From positions 1-64,000 of the forward strand of contig DATCLS010000016.1 in the NCBI GenBank assembly GCA_036563805.1: a stretch of DNA of 64,000 nucleotides. The letters run 5' to 3'. This DNA is from DATCLS01 sp036563805 (GTDB taxonomy: Bacteria > Actinomycetota > Acidimicrobiia > Acidimicrobiales > VFJN01). This document shows positions 23,414-32,024 of the stretch, one piece after another (position 1 is the stretch's first letter; each line of letters starts with the position of its first letter). The position numbers and the translations under genes are program-made. Under the pieces are notes generated by a model that worked only from the letters and a program-made list of their open reading frames with translations, did no database searches and had not been told where the DNA came from.

Positions 23414-26400
23414 TCAGAGCAGGTCGGCGAGCTCGGAGCGGTCGCGGATGCCGAGCTTGGCGAAGATCCGGTAGAGGTGGCTCTCGACCGTCCGGGGCGA
23501 GACCACCAGGCGCTCGGCGATGGCGGGTGTGGTCAGGCCGCGGGCGGCCAGGGCGGCGACCTGGCGCTCGCGGTCGGTCAGCGACGGGATTCCGCCGCTC
23601 GATCGCAACGCCGGCGAGGCGGCGCCGCGGCACGCCTCGAGCAGGGTCCGGGAGCGGCCGGCGGCCCGTTCGGCCTTCGCCGCCCGGCCGGCCCGGTGGT
23701 GGGCGGCCGCCGCCTGGGAGGCCGCCTCGGCGGCCAGGAGCAGCGCGCCGACCTCCTCGAACGAGCCGGCCACCGCCTCCAGGCCGGGCCCGTCGCCGGC
23801 CTGCGCCGCCGAGGCGTGGCGGGCGTACAGCTCGACCAGCGGGCTGGCCGTCGCCGTGGCCAGCGCGGCCAGGCGCTCGGCCGCCCCGCCAGGGCGGCCG
23901 AGCCGCACCAGGGCGTGGAGCGCCGCCGCCTCGAACGGCGCCAGGCCGCTCGCTCGGGCCCGCTCGGCGGCGCGGCCGGCGGCGGCCGCCGCCTCCTCGA
24001 TCGCGCCGTCGGCGGCCCAGCACCAGGCCTCGGCCAGGTCGAGCTCGGGGTCGAAGTAGCGCGGCTGCCGGATGGCGGTCCGCATCCGGTCGCGGGCGGC
24101 CCGGGCCGCCGGCACGTCGCCGGCCAGAGCGTGCGCCGTGGTCAGCCCGGCCAGGACCCACGGCCGGTAGCCGAAGCTGTCGTACTCGGCGAGCAGGACG
24201 TCCGCCTCGCGCAGGCGCCGGGCCGCCACCGCCGGCTGCCCCCGGTCGAGCGCGATCTGCCCCAGCGCGGCGGTGAACACGGCCATGCCGGTCAGCGACC
24301 CCTGCTCGGCGGCGGGCTGGTAGCAGAGGTAGGCGAGCCGCTCAGCCTCCTCGATCCGGCCCAGCACGCGCACGGCGAACAGGCGGCCGAGCATCAGCTG
24401 GCCCAGCACCTCCGGGATCTGTTCGGTGTGCGCCACCGCCACGGGCAGGAAGCGGTCGGCGAGCCCCACCGCCTCAGCGGGGCGGCCGGCCAGCGCCAGC
24501 GCGGCCGTCCCGGTGGCGGCGGCCAGCGCCGCCACCGGGGTCCCGCCCGCGGCGCCCGTCCCAGCGGCGCCGCCCGGCTTCGGGCCGGTCGCGCCCGCGG
24601 CGCCAGCCGCGGCCGCGGCATCCTCCGCCCCCACCAAGGCGCTGCCGGCGTTCGCGGCGGAGTGCTCCGACCCGCCGTCACCGTCAGCCCCGGTCCCGCC
24701 CGCGGCGCCCGTCCCAGCGGCGCCGCCCGGCTTCGGGCCGATCGCGCCCGCGGCGCCCGTGACGCCAGCCGCACCGTCGGCGCCGCCGGGGGCGAGGTGC
24801 TCGGCGGCGATGAGCTCCGCCGCCAGGGCGGCCGCCTCCTCGACCCGGCCGACGTTGAGGGCGATCCCGGCCCGCAGGCGCCGGAGCCGGCCCAGCAGGG
24901 CGGGGTCGTCGGTGTCGGACTCGCCGTCGTCCAGGATCCCGGTGGCGACCGCCGCCTCGCCCAGCACCCAGAAGTGGAGCGCGGCCCGGGCGAGCGCCAC
25001 CTGGACCCGCTCGCCCGGGGTGGCGGCCCGGGCGGCCAGCTCGTCCGTCAGCACCGCCGCCTCGGCGCCCCGGCCGCGGGCCACGAGGACGGTCGTGAGC
25101 GCCAGCCCCGCCGCCAGCGACCGGTCGGCGTCCCAAGCGGCGCGGGCGAGCCGCTCGGCGACGGCGAGGTCGTGCGCCGACGGGCGGGACGACGGCGTGG
25201 CCGCGGCCATGGCCGCGGTCAGGTCGTCCACGTCGCCCAGGTCGCCGGACAGGTCGGCCGGCAGCCGCTCGGCCAGCGCACGGGGGAACGCCGCCTGGGC
25301 GTAGCGGGCAGCCACGACCAGCTGGTCGGCGTCGACGTCGCCGCCCTGGTCGAGCCGCAGCGTGGCCAGGCGCACGGCGGCCCGCGGGTCGGACTGCGGG
25401 TCGGCGGCCTCCGTCGCCGTGAGCAGGTCGAGGAGCCGGCGGCGCAGGGCCCGGGTGCGGCCGGCCGTCAGGCGGTCACGCAGCACGACGTCGTACGCCG
25501 GGTGGGCAAGGGCGAGCGTGTGCTCGGCCCCGTCGTCGTGGTCGACGATCAGGCCCCGGCCGAGCAGGGCGGACACGGCCGTCGGTGGCGACAGCTCCTC
25601 GACGACGGCGGGCGGGAGCGGCCCACCGACGACCAGCGCGTCCAGCACCGTGCGCTCGGCGTCAGTGAGCTCGCCGAGGCGGTGCCGCACCAGGGCGTCC
25701 AGGCGGTGGGCGGGTGCGGCCCCGGGGTCGGGGGCCCGGCGCCGGGCGTCCGGGCCGAGGCTCATCAGCTCGCGCAGGAGCAGCGGGTTGCCCAGGCTGT
25801 GGTCCCACAGCCAGCGGCGCCGGGCGATGGCGGGGTCGGCGTCGCCCCCGTCGGCGGGGCCCCTGGCGCCCCCGCCGGCCCCCGCGCCCCCGTCCTGGGC
25901 GGCGCCGGCGCCACCGTCTTCGCCCCCACCCTCCACCAGCCGGACGAGCGTGTAGGTCTCGGCCCGGCTCAGCGGCTGGAGCTCCAGGCGGGGCGCGTGC
26001 CCGTCCTTCCACAGGCCGAGGATCGGCGCCGGCGGCGGCACGTCGCTGCGGATCGTGAGCAGCACGAACGTGGACGGCACGCCCACCAGCCGGCGGACGA
26101 CGGCCAGCGACGCCTCGTCGAGCAGGTGGGCGTCGTCGACGATGAGGAACAGCCGCTGGCGGGCGGCCCGGGCCCGGACGTGGTCGACGATGCCGAGCAG
26201 CAGGCCGAGCGGGTCGCTGCCGCCGGCGAACCCCGGCGGCGCCAGGTGGGCGACGCCGCCGAACGGGATGGAGGCGGTCGCCGTCGTGCCGTCGACCCGC
26301 TCGCCGGCCCAGCGCTCCGTCCGGGCGGCGACGAGCGCCTCCGCCGCCAGCCGGCTGCGGCCCACGCCCGGGGCGCCGCCGACCACCACCGCGGGCGCCC

Positions 26401-26485
26401 CGTCGGCGCGGACGCGGGCCAGGTACTCCAGCTCCTCCTCGCGCCCGACCAGGGGCCACTCGCCCCCGGCGGCACCGCCGGCCAT
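23414..26485 (-). CDS. Large LuxR-type ATPase regulator (LAL/MalT-like)
   Basis: A 1023-residue regulator: N-terminal AAA-type ATPase (PLVGREEELEYL, then GGAPGVGRSRLAAEALV as P-loop and LFLIVDDAHLLDEAS as Walker B), a long helical-repeat middle and a C-terminal LuxR helix-turn-helix (LTDRERQVAALAARGLTTPA, then SPRTVESHLYRIFAKLG). The P-loop has Arg where Lys is normally essential. An Ala/Gly/Pro insert of about 80 residues lies near residues 575-650, encoded by duplicated DNA. ATG 26485 was chosen for its GGGAAGG site; earlier in-frame ATGs exist at 26518 and 26575. The target genes are unknown; no obvious partner is adjacent. Confidence 0.85.
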   Translation of the reverse strand: MAGGAAGGEWPLVGREEELEYLARVRADGAPAVVVGGAPGVGRSRLAAEALVAARTERWAGERVDGTTATASIPFGGVAHLAPPGFAGGSDPLGLLLGIVDHVRARAARQRLFLIVDDAHLLDEASLAVVRRLVGVPSTFVLLTIRSDVPPPAPILGLWKDGHAPRLELQPLSRAETYTLVRLVEGGGEDGGAGAAQDGGAGAGGGARGPADGGDADPAIARRRWLWDHSLGNPLLLRELMSLGPDARRRAPDPGAAPAHRLDALVRHRLGELTDAERTVLDALVVGGPLPPAVVEELSPPTAVSALLGRGLIVDHDDGAEHTLALAHPAYDVVLRDRLTAGRTRALRRRLLDLLTATEAADPQSDPRAAVRLATLRLDQGGDVDADQLVVAARYAQAAFPRALAERLPADLSGDLGDVDDLTAAMAAATPSSRPSAHDLAVAERLARAAWDADRSLAAGLALTTVLVARGRGAEAAVLTDELAARAATPGERVQVALARAALHFWVLGEAAVATGILDDGESDTDDPALLGRLRRLRAGIALNVGRVEEAAALAAELIAAEHLAPGGADGAAGVTGAAGAIGPKPGGAAGTGAAGGTGADGDGGSEHSAANAGSALVGAEDAAAAAGAAGATGPKPGGAAGTGAAGGTPVAALAAATGTAALALAGRPAEAVGLADRFLPVAVAHTEQIPEVLGQLMLGRLFAVRVLGRIEEAERLAYLCYQPAAEQGSLTGMAVFTAALGQIALDRGQPAVAARRLREADVLLAEYDSFGYRPWVLAGLTTAHALAGDVPAARAARDRMRTAIRQPRYFDPELDLAEAWCWAADGAIEEAAAAAGRAAERARASGLAPFEAAALHALVRLGRPGGAAERLAALATATASPLVELYARHASAAQAGDGPGLEAVAGSFEEVGALLLAAEAASQAAAAHHRAGRAAKAERAAGRSRTLLEACRGAASPALRSSGGIPSLTDRERQVAALAARGLTTPAIAERLVVSPRTVESHLYRIFAKLGIRDRSELADLL
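24539..24757. repeat. 66-bp direct repeat pair inside the LuxR gene
   Basis: Copies at 24539-24604 and 24692-24757 differ at one visible base. The offset is 153 bp, exactly 51 codons, so the duplication keeps the frame. It encodes Ala/Gly/Pro-rich sequence (GPKPGGAAGTGAAGGT). Confidence 0.85.
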
Positions 26486-26776
26486 CGCGCCTTCCCTGCC
26501 GTCCACCACGCCCACCATCAGCCCACCGCCCTGCCCGCTGTCACACCGCTGCCACGCCACCCGCTGCCACCCCACCGTCTTTCATTTTCGCAGCCCGAGC
26601 CCACCCACCGGCACCCGGCCTGGGCACCCGGCCCGCCCTGCCGTGGATGGGCCCGAGCGGTTCAGTACCGACCTACTGATGCCCGCTCCCCCGGCCCCGG
26701 CGCACGATGCCGGCCACCGAGGTGGGACCAGGCGCGGTGGACGGGACCTGGCCGCCTCTCCGAGCGAGGAGAACCG

Positions 26777-27748
26777 ATGAGACGACATGCAGCCGTACCG
26801 GCCGCCGCGGCGGGGCTGGCGCTGGTGATGGCCACGGCGCTGGCCGCCTGCGGTGGCGGGGACGACGACACAGCCGACACGGGGGACGAGAGCCCCGCCG
26901 GCCCTGCCGCGGCCGAGGGCGCCGCAGCGGCGGACGGGGACAGCGGCGAGGAGGGCGGTGACTTCTGCGCGAGCCTCCAGGTGATCGTCGGGCAGTCGAC
27001 CGAGCTGATGGGAGCGCTGGTGGCTAGCGACGGAGCCACCATCGACACGGTCCTCGACGGGCCCCTCACCGACGCCGTCGCCGCTGCCCAGCAGAGCGCC
27101 CCCGACGACCTCTCCGACGACATCCGCACGGTCACCGCCTGGACTCAGGAGGTGCTGAACGCGCTCGAGGCCGCCGGCGGCGGCCGGGGCGACCTCGAGG
27201 CGGCGCTCGCCGACGTGTCCCTGGCCGACCCGGCCGTGGCCGAGGCCGGCGAGCGGATCAACGAGTACGCCCGGACCGAGTGCGGCTTCGACCCCGAGGC
27301 CGCGGCCGAGGCGGCCGAGGTCCCCGAGCCCCCGGACCCCTGCACGTTCGTCGAGCCGTCGGTCGTCGCCGCGGCCGCCTCGGCCGCCGGCGCGTCCGTC
27401 GACACGTCCGACGGCTACGAGGCGGCCAACTTCGACCTCGGCGTGTTCGCCATCCGCGGCTGCGTCTACGAGCGGGGGGCGATGGTCGTGTCGACCGTGA
27501 CGTTCGCCGGCGGCGTCGACGCCGTCCTGGACACCTACGTAGGCACGACCGAGGCCAACGGCGGCACGGTCACCGACGACTTCGACCGCGGTGGCCTGCC
27601 CGCTTCGACGCTGATCACCGCCCAGAACGGGACGACGACGATCACCGTGTTCGAGGCGGCGACGCCGTTCTCCGTCGGGTTCAGCGACGTCAGCGACCCG
27701 GCCGCCCTCGTGGCCGCGGCCGAGACGGTCCTGGCCGCCGTCGGCTGA
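26777..27748 (+). CDS. Lipoprotein with a DUF3558-like C-terminal domain
   Basis: A 323-residue exported lipoprotein. The signal peptide ends in a lipobox (ALAACG, Cys at about 25), followed by an acidic linker. A helical domain (residues 60-180, with FCASLQVIVGQ, ARTECGFDPEAA) and a C-terminal domain starting DPCTFVEPSVVAAAASAAG follow. That opening is the form seen in mycobacterial DUF3558-type lipoproteins (DPC.ll....v...lG). ATG 26777 has GAGGAG five bases upstream. It stands alone, followed by a strong hairpin. The function is unknown. Confidence 0.75.
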   Translation: MRRHAAVPAAAAGLALVMATALAACGGGDDDTADTGDESPAGPAAAEGAAAADGDSGEEGGDFCASLQVIVGQSTELMGALVASDGATIDTVLDGPLTDAVAAAQQSAPDDLSDDIRTVTAWTQEVLNALEAAGGGRGDLEAALADVSLADPAVAEAGERINEYARTECGFDPEAAAEAAEVPEPPDPCTFVEPSVVAAAASAAGASVDTSDGYEAANFDLGVFAIRGCVYERGAMVVSTVTFAGGVDAVLDTYVGTTEANGGTVTDDFDRGGLPASTLITAQNGTTTITVFEAATPFSVGFSDVSDPAALVAAAETVLAAVG

Positions 27749-27783
27749 GCGGGGCGGTCCGCCGGCGGCACGACGGCCCGCTT

Positions 27784-27828
27784 TCTCGGCGCATTTGACG
27801 ACCTCCACGGTCGCCAAATGCGCCGAGA
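27784..27828 (+). terminator. Long inverted repeat, likely terminator
   Basis: Two perfect 14-bp arms (TCTCGGCGCATTTG and CAAATGCGCCGAGA) with a 17-base loop that itself contains CGACC/GGTCG. It lies 36 bases past the lipoprotein stop and 27 before the exonuclease start. No T-run. Confidence 0.65.
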
Positions 27829-27854
27829 CGCCCGCGGGCGGGTAGGCCTCCGGG

Positions 27855-28877
27855 GTGACGGCGCGGGACAGGCAGCAGACGCACGAGACGCAGGCGCCCC
27901 GGCGCGCCCGGCGCCGCGAGCAGCGGATCCGGGCGGCCCGGGAGCGGCGGGCCGCCCTGTCCCCCGCCGTGCCGGCGCCCGGGCACCTGCGGGTGGCGAC
28001 CTGGAACCTGAACTCGCTGCGGCCCCGGCTCGACGCCGTCGGGCGCTTCCTGGAGCGGACGGCGCCGGACGTGGTCTGCCTCCAGGAGACCAAGACCGCC
28101 CGGCTGTCCGACGCAGCCGTGGCGACGTTCGAGCGGCACGGCTACGCCGTCGCCCACGCCGGCGGCGGGGCCTACAACGGGGTCGCCGTCGCGGCCCGCC
28201 ACCCCCTCTCCGACGTCCGGGCGTCGGGCCAGCTCGGCGACGAGCACCTCGACCGCGAGCCCCGGCTCGTCAGCGGCCTGGTCACCCTCGACGCCCCGGG
28301 CGCCCCGCACGTCCCGTTCGCTGCGGGCACCCCGGCCGCCGCGCCGGCGCCGGTGCGGGTGGCGTCGGTCTACGTTCCCCACGGCCGGGCCGTCGACCAC
28401 TGGCACTACGAGTACAAGGTCGGCTTCCTCGAGGCCCTGGCCGAACAGGTGCGGCGGTGGCGGGAGGACGACGCCCGCCGGGGCGCCCACCTCGTCGTCG
28501 CCGGCGATGTCAACGTGGCGGCCACCGACAGCGACGTGTTCCACCCCGACGCCTACGCCGGCTCCGTCTACGTCGCGCCCCGCGTGCGGCAGGCGCTGGC
28601 CCGGGTCCTCGACGCCGGTCTCGTCGACGTCGACGTCGCCCGCTGGGGCCCGGCCGCCCGGCGCTTCACCTGGTGGCCCCTGGGCCCGCGCTACGACCGT
28701 GACCTCGGTATGCGCCTCGACGTGATCGCCGCCGACCGGGCGCTGGCCGCCCGGCTCGCCACCACGTGGATCGACCACCGGGAGCGGTCGGCCGCCCGGC
28801 CCTCCGATCACGCCGCGCTGGTGGCGGACTTCCGGCTCGGCGGTCCGGAGCCCGGGGCGGCGGGGATACGATCCTGA
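27855..28877 (+). CDS. xthA: Exodeoxyribonuclease III-family endonuclease
   Basis: A 340-residue DNA-repair nuclease of the ExoIII/AP-endonuclease family, which cuts abasic sites and removes 3' blocking groups. Family motifs are complete: VATWNLNSLRPRLDAV, CLQETK (metal Glu), YVPHG, GDVNVAATDSDVF, RFTWWPLGPRYDRDLGMRLDVI and PSDHAALVADF (catalytic Asp-His). A 45-residue Arg-rich N-terminal tail precedes the fold and may contact DNA. It also has a short Ala/Pro insert near residue 155. GTG 27855 gives full family length. Confidence 0.92.
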   Translation: MTARDRQQTHETQAPRRARRREQRIRAARERRAALSPAVPAPGHLRVATWNLNSLRPRLDAVGRFLERTAPDVVCLQETKTARLSDAAVATFERHGYAVAHAGGGAYNGVAVAARHPLSDVRASGQLGDEHLDREPRLVSGLVTLDAPGAPHVPFAAGTPAAAPAPVRVASVYVPHGRAVDHWHYEYKVGFLEALAEQVRRWREDDARRGAHLVVAGDVNVAATDSDVFHPDAYAGSVYVAPRVRQALARVLDAGLVDVDVARWGPAARRFTWWPLGPRYDRDLGMRLDVIAADRALAARLATTWIDHRERSAARPSDHAALVADFRLGGPEPGAAGIRS

Positions 28878-28911
28878 CCGGCGGGCCAGAAAACTGGGGG
28901 TCGACCCGGCG

Positions 28912-29126
28912 GTGGAGTCGGCCGACGAGCTCGCCACCCGCCTCACCGCCCGGCTCACCGCCGACGTCGACGACGACATCATCGGCGTCGTCGAGGCCGA
29001 GCATCGCCCGCGCCGCTGCGCTTCAACCGCGACCTCGTCGGCCTCGACCGGCACGTCATGCTCGTCGACGGCAACGACGACCGCGGCTCGTCCGCCGCCC
29101 CTCGTTGCGCCCGTATTCCCTCGTAA
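28912..29126 (+). pseudogene. Short gene broken by a one-base frameshift
   Basis: GTG 28912 opens MESADELATRLTARLTADVD and continues DDIIGVVEAEHRP. After about 29010 that frame turns to Ser/Thr nonsense. The frame one step over has clean coding sequence LRFNRDLVGLDRHVMLVDGN, then DDRGSSAAPRC, to a TAA at 29124. One lost base near 29005-29015 would explain this. No family recognised. The stretch 29127-29280 has lower GC and no convincing gene. Confidence 0.45.
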
Positions 29127-29280
29127 CCGCCACCGAAGGGCCCGTTTTCCTCATAACGGACCCCGGTGCGGTCCGCAATGACCCCGTCGCGTCAGAGACA
29201 AGCACGACCGACCGAGAGCAGGTGGAGGAGGTGGAGGCCGACGGCGCGATCGACGTCGGAGACGGGTTTCGGGGATCAAC

Positions 29281-29535
29281 GTGTCGTGGCTCGTCGGACT
29301 TCTCCGCCGCATCGGCCTGCGGGCGGCAAACCTCAACGGCGTCCACCTCGCTGCGGCCGTCCTCACCGACGCCCCCTTCGCCGGCGCCATCGCCAACCAG
29401 GTCACCCGCCAGCGAGCCCAAGACGCCGACGACGCTTTCGGCGCCCCCGACGTGTGGACCCGCCCGGGCACCGGCCCCGTTGGCACATGGCGGGTCAACG
29501 GCCTGGAGACATGCCTCGACGCCTACTCGCGCTGA
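29281..29535 (+). CDS. Small hypothetical protein
   Basis: An 84-residue ORF starting at GTG 29281: MSWLVGLLRRIGLRAANLNG, VHLAAAVLTDAPFAGAIANQ, ending GTWRVNGLETCLDAYSR. GGGGA lies just before the start. Codon use is less GC-saturated than neighbours. It has an amphipathic or weakly hydrophobic N-terminal helix. I recognise no family. Lying between two broken genes, it may itself be a remnant. Confidence 0.35.
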   Translation: MSWLVGLLRRIGLRAANLNGVHLAAAVLTDAPFAGAIANQVTRQRAQDADDAFGAPDVWTRPGTGPVGTWRVNGLETCLDAYSR

Positions 29536-29745
29536 CGGCGCAGCGGTGCCCGGACAACCGGCGCCCGGAGACCCGAGGAACCCAACGTGGGGGGCCGCAC
29601 CGGCCCGGGTGATGGGCCCGGGTGATCGACTGTCCGCCGCGGCCGTCCTCTGCATGCGAGCGATGTCGAGAACGCCAGGCCGGGAACGCCCGATCCGCCG
29701 AATCGGGCGCCCGGGTCAGGCGCCCCGAGGCGCCAGCACCGGTGG

Positions 29746-30153
29746 TCAGCCGCCGCGGGAGATGCCGGCCCGGGAGAGCACGGCCGGGGGGACGCCGAGC
29801 TCGCGCCAGGCCGTGTAGCTGATGCCCTTGCGCTCGCCGTAGCTGGCGGCCACCTTCACGAACTGCTCCTCCAGCTCGGCGAAGTCCTCGCCGGCCGAAC
29901 TGGCCTCCAGCGCGTTCTGGAGGTCGAGGCGCTCCTGCACGAGATGCAGGCGCTTCAGCGGGTCGGCCGACGGCAGCTCGGCCTCGATCGCCTCGAGCCG
30001 ATTCTTGATCGCCTCGGGGCTCCGCTTGCGGCCTCGACGGGGCTTGTGGGACTCCAGGGCCTCGAGGTAACGACGCACGATTCGGCCCTGCTCACGCCCT
30101 TCGGCCAGGGCCATCTTGTGTTCTTCGGTCATGGGGGCACGCGTCGAAGCCAT
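29746..30153 (-). CDS. Conserved actinobacterial hypothetical protein
   Basis: A 135-residue charged, mostly helical protein: MTEEHKMALAEGREQGRIVR, a basic patch KPRRGRKRSPEAI, coiled-coil-like AIEAELPSADPLKRLHLVQE, and a C-terminal block RKGISYTAWRELGVPPAVLS. I recall the same layout in many actinobacteria as a protein of unknown function. The basic RGRKR hook and the C-terminal helix pair would suit DNA or RNA binding, but that is inference. ATG 30153 has GGAGG five bases upstream, which decides against the ATG at 30165. The 333 bp upstream (30154-30486) hold no gene I can support. Confidence 0.7.
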   Translation of the reverse strand: MASTRAPMTEEHKMALAEGREQGRIVRRYLEALESHKPRRGRKRSPEAIKNRLEAIEAELPSADPLKRLHLVQERLDLQNALEASSAGEDFAELEEQFVKVAASYGERKGISYTAWRELGVPPAVLSRAGISRGG

Positions 30154-30486
30154 CCGGTCCTCCATCCAATCTCGCCAGACAGCGCGTCAGGATACGAGTA
30201 CCGCAGACGCGCGCAATCACCGCTTGTGGCCAGCCTCGCGGTGTGATGGAGAGCGGCGCCGCGCGCCAAGTCGCGCAGTGCGCTTGCCGCCACCGTCGGT
30301 ACCGCGCCCCTGCCATTGAGCCATTGCGACGCGGCTCACGCCCGCTCCTCGATCACCACCCGGGCCCGTCCGAGGTTGGGATGCGGGGGTCGGGCGTGGC
30401 GACGTCGCCCCGACGCCGGGTGACGACCCGGACGCCGACCCGGCGCCCCTGACGGGCGGGCCACCGCGGACCAGGCGGCCCGGCGG

Positions 30487-31065
30487 TCAGCTGGCGGCCC
30501 GGGCGGGGGCGCCCGCCGCGTCGACGGCCACCGCGTCGACGGCGGTCGCCGCCGTCTTCACCCGCTGCAGGTCGCCGATGAGCCGGTCGAGGCGCCCGGC
30601 CACCCGCTCGTCGAGGGGCGGGCCGATCTGGTCGGCCCCCACCGCCAGCGAGGTGGGGAGCAGCCACATGCCGAAGTGCTCGGCGATCGTGCGCAGGTGC
30701 GAGATCGTGCTGAGCGCCGGCATGGCGCCCCCGGCCTGCCCGACGAGGCCGAGCGCCTTGCCCCGCAGCTGGTCGACCTCCAAGTGGTCGAGGGCGTTCT
30801 TGAGGGCGCCGGGGAACGAGCCGTGCCACTCGGCCGCCACCCAGACGTGCACGGGGTAGGCGGCGGCCTGGCGCCGCCACCGCTCCACGGCCGGCAGGAC
30901 CGGCCCGATGGCGCCGCTGCACAGCGGCAGATCGAGCTGCCCGGCGTGCACGAGACTGGGCCGGTGGCCGTGCCGGGCCGCGGCCCCGGCCACGGCAGCG
31001 CCGAGGCGGGCAGTGGACGAGCCCGTGCGGACGGACGAAGTGAGGACCAGGACGTCGTGGTTCAT
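30487..31065 (-). CDS. NAD(P)H-dependent FMN reductase
   Basis: A 192-residue flavodoxin-fold reductase that supplies reduced FMN. The phosphate-binding loop LTSSVRTGSSTARL, WVAAEWHGSFPGALKNALDHL and GKALGLVGQAGGAM are family blocks. The start ATG overlaps the stop of the LLM gene upstream (ATGA at 31065). Two luciferase-like flavoproteins in the same transcription unit need free reduced flavin, so this is the natural electron supplier for them. It is the last gene of the long minus-strand catabolic operon. Confidence 0.88.
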   Translation of the reverse strand: MNHDVLVLTSSVRTGSSTARLGAAVAGAAARHGHRPSLVHAGQLDLPLCSGAIGPVLPAVERWRRQAAAYPVHVWVAAEWHGSFPGALKNALDHLEVDQLRGKALGLVGQAGGAMPALSTISHLRTIAEHFGMWLLPTSLAVGADQIGPPLDERVAGRLDRLIGDLQRVKTAATAVDAVAVDAAGAPARAAS

Positions 31066-32024
31066 GCGTGCTCCAGGTGCGCAGGGACCTCGGCCAGGAA
31101 CCGGGCGACGCTGGCAGCGCCGGCGGCGGGGTCGGGGGACGCCGGTCGGACGACCACGGTGTCGAAGCCGAGCTCGGCCAGCCGGCGGACCTCGGCCGCG
31201 CAGCCGGCGGGGTCGCCGGCGACCAGGGCACCGGGGCCGAAACCCCGGTACCCGGCTGCCGTCAGCGCCTCGGCCTGCTCCCGGGCGTCGGTGGCGTTTG
31301 CCGTGCAGATGACGTCACGGCGGACCGCCCGGGTGAACCCGCCCCGCCCGCCGGGGGCGGGTTCGGGCAGAGCCCGGCACTGGATCGCGAGCTCGGCGAG
31401 CGGGTGGTGGGCGTTGGCGAGCCAGCCGTCGGCCAGCCGCCCGGCTCGCCGGACGGCGGGGGCGCGCTCGGCCGCCACCCACACCCGCTCGACGGGGGCC
31501 AGGGTGCAGGCGCTGGTGGCGAGTCCGCCGAGGGCACGCCCGCCCGCCGCGCCCTCCTCGGCGGCGACCCGACCGGCGCCACCGGCGGCAGCGTCGCCGC
31601 CCCCGCCGGCGGCGAGCGCCCGCACCCGGTGGATGGCCCGCACGAGGGCGGCCACCCGCCCGGACGCCGGGCGCTCCAGGGCGGCGGCCCCGCCGTCCCG
31701 GCGGCCGAGGGCGAGGACCGGCACGAGCGGCCGGCCGGCGGCGGCCGCCAGGCCGGCCAGCGTCCCGATGGTCTCGGCCAGGTGCAGCGGCGCCCACAGC
31801 GGGGCCAGGAACAGCGCGGCGAACGCCCGGACGCCGGGCGCCTCGCCTACGAGCCGGCCGAGCAGCGGCGGGCCCTGGGCCAGCGGCTCGGCGACCGCGT
31901 GCTTGTCGCCGACCATGAGCAGGTCGGCCTGCGCCCGGTCGGCCTCCCGGGCGACGGCCAGGGCGTAGGGCACGACGAGGTCGGGCCGGGGGTGCCGGTT
32001 GGGGACCGAGACGCCGAACCTCAC
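31062..32024 (-). CDS. LLM-class flavin-dependent oxidoreductase
   Basis: A 320-residue luciferase-like/F420-type oxidoreductase barrel: VRFGVSVPNRHPRPDLVVPY, EADRAQADLLMVGDKH, LADGWLANAHHPLAEL and YRGFGPGALVAGDPAGCAAE, RLAELGFDTVVVRP. It uses FMN or F420. A Gly/Ala-rich loop (AAGGGGDAAAGGAGRVAA) replaces a normal surface segment. GTG 32024 overlaps the SDR stop (GTGA), and its own stop overlaps the FMN reductase start. Confidence 0.82.
   Translation of the reverse strand: MRFGVSVPNRHPRPDLVVPYALAVAREADRAQADLLMVGDKHAVAEPLAQGPPLLGRLVGEAPGVRAFAALFLAPLWAPLHLAETIGTLAGLAAAAGRPLVPVLALGRRDGGAAALERPASGRVAALVRAIHRVRALAAGGGGDAAAGGAGRVAAEEGAAGGRALGGLATSACTLAPVERVWVAAERAPAVRRAGRLADGWLANAHHPLAELAIQCRALPEPAPGGRGGFTRAVRRDVICTANATDAREQAEALTAAGYRGFGPGALVAGDPAGCAAEVRRLAELGFDTVVVRPASPDPAAGAASVARFLAEVPAHLEHA

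Noticed and set aside
22868..27748. A 1626-codon open frame on the plus strand
   Set aside because: Most of it is antisense to the LuxR-type ATPase and reads as Arg/Gly/Ala nonsense; only the last 323 codons (from 26777) are a real gene. Long spurious frames are expected at this GC.
29622..29822. 66-codon plus-strand ORF rich in Cys/Arg
   Set aside because: No ribosome site, overlaps the conserved minus gene at 29746 and has no family-like pattern.
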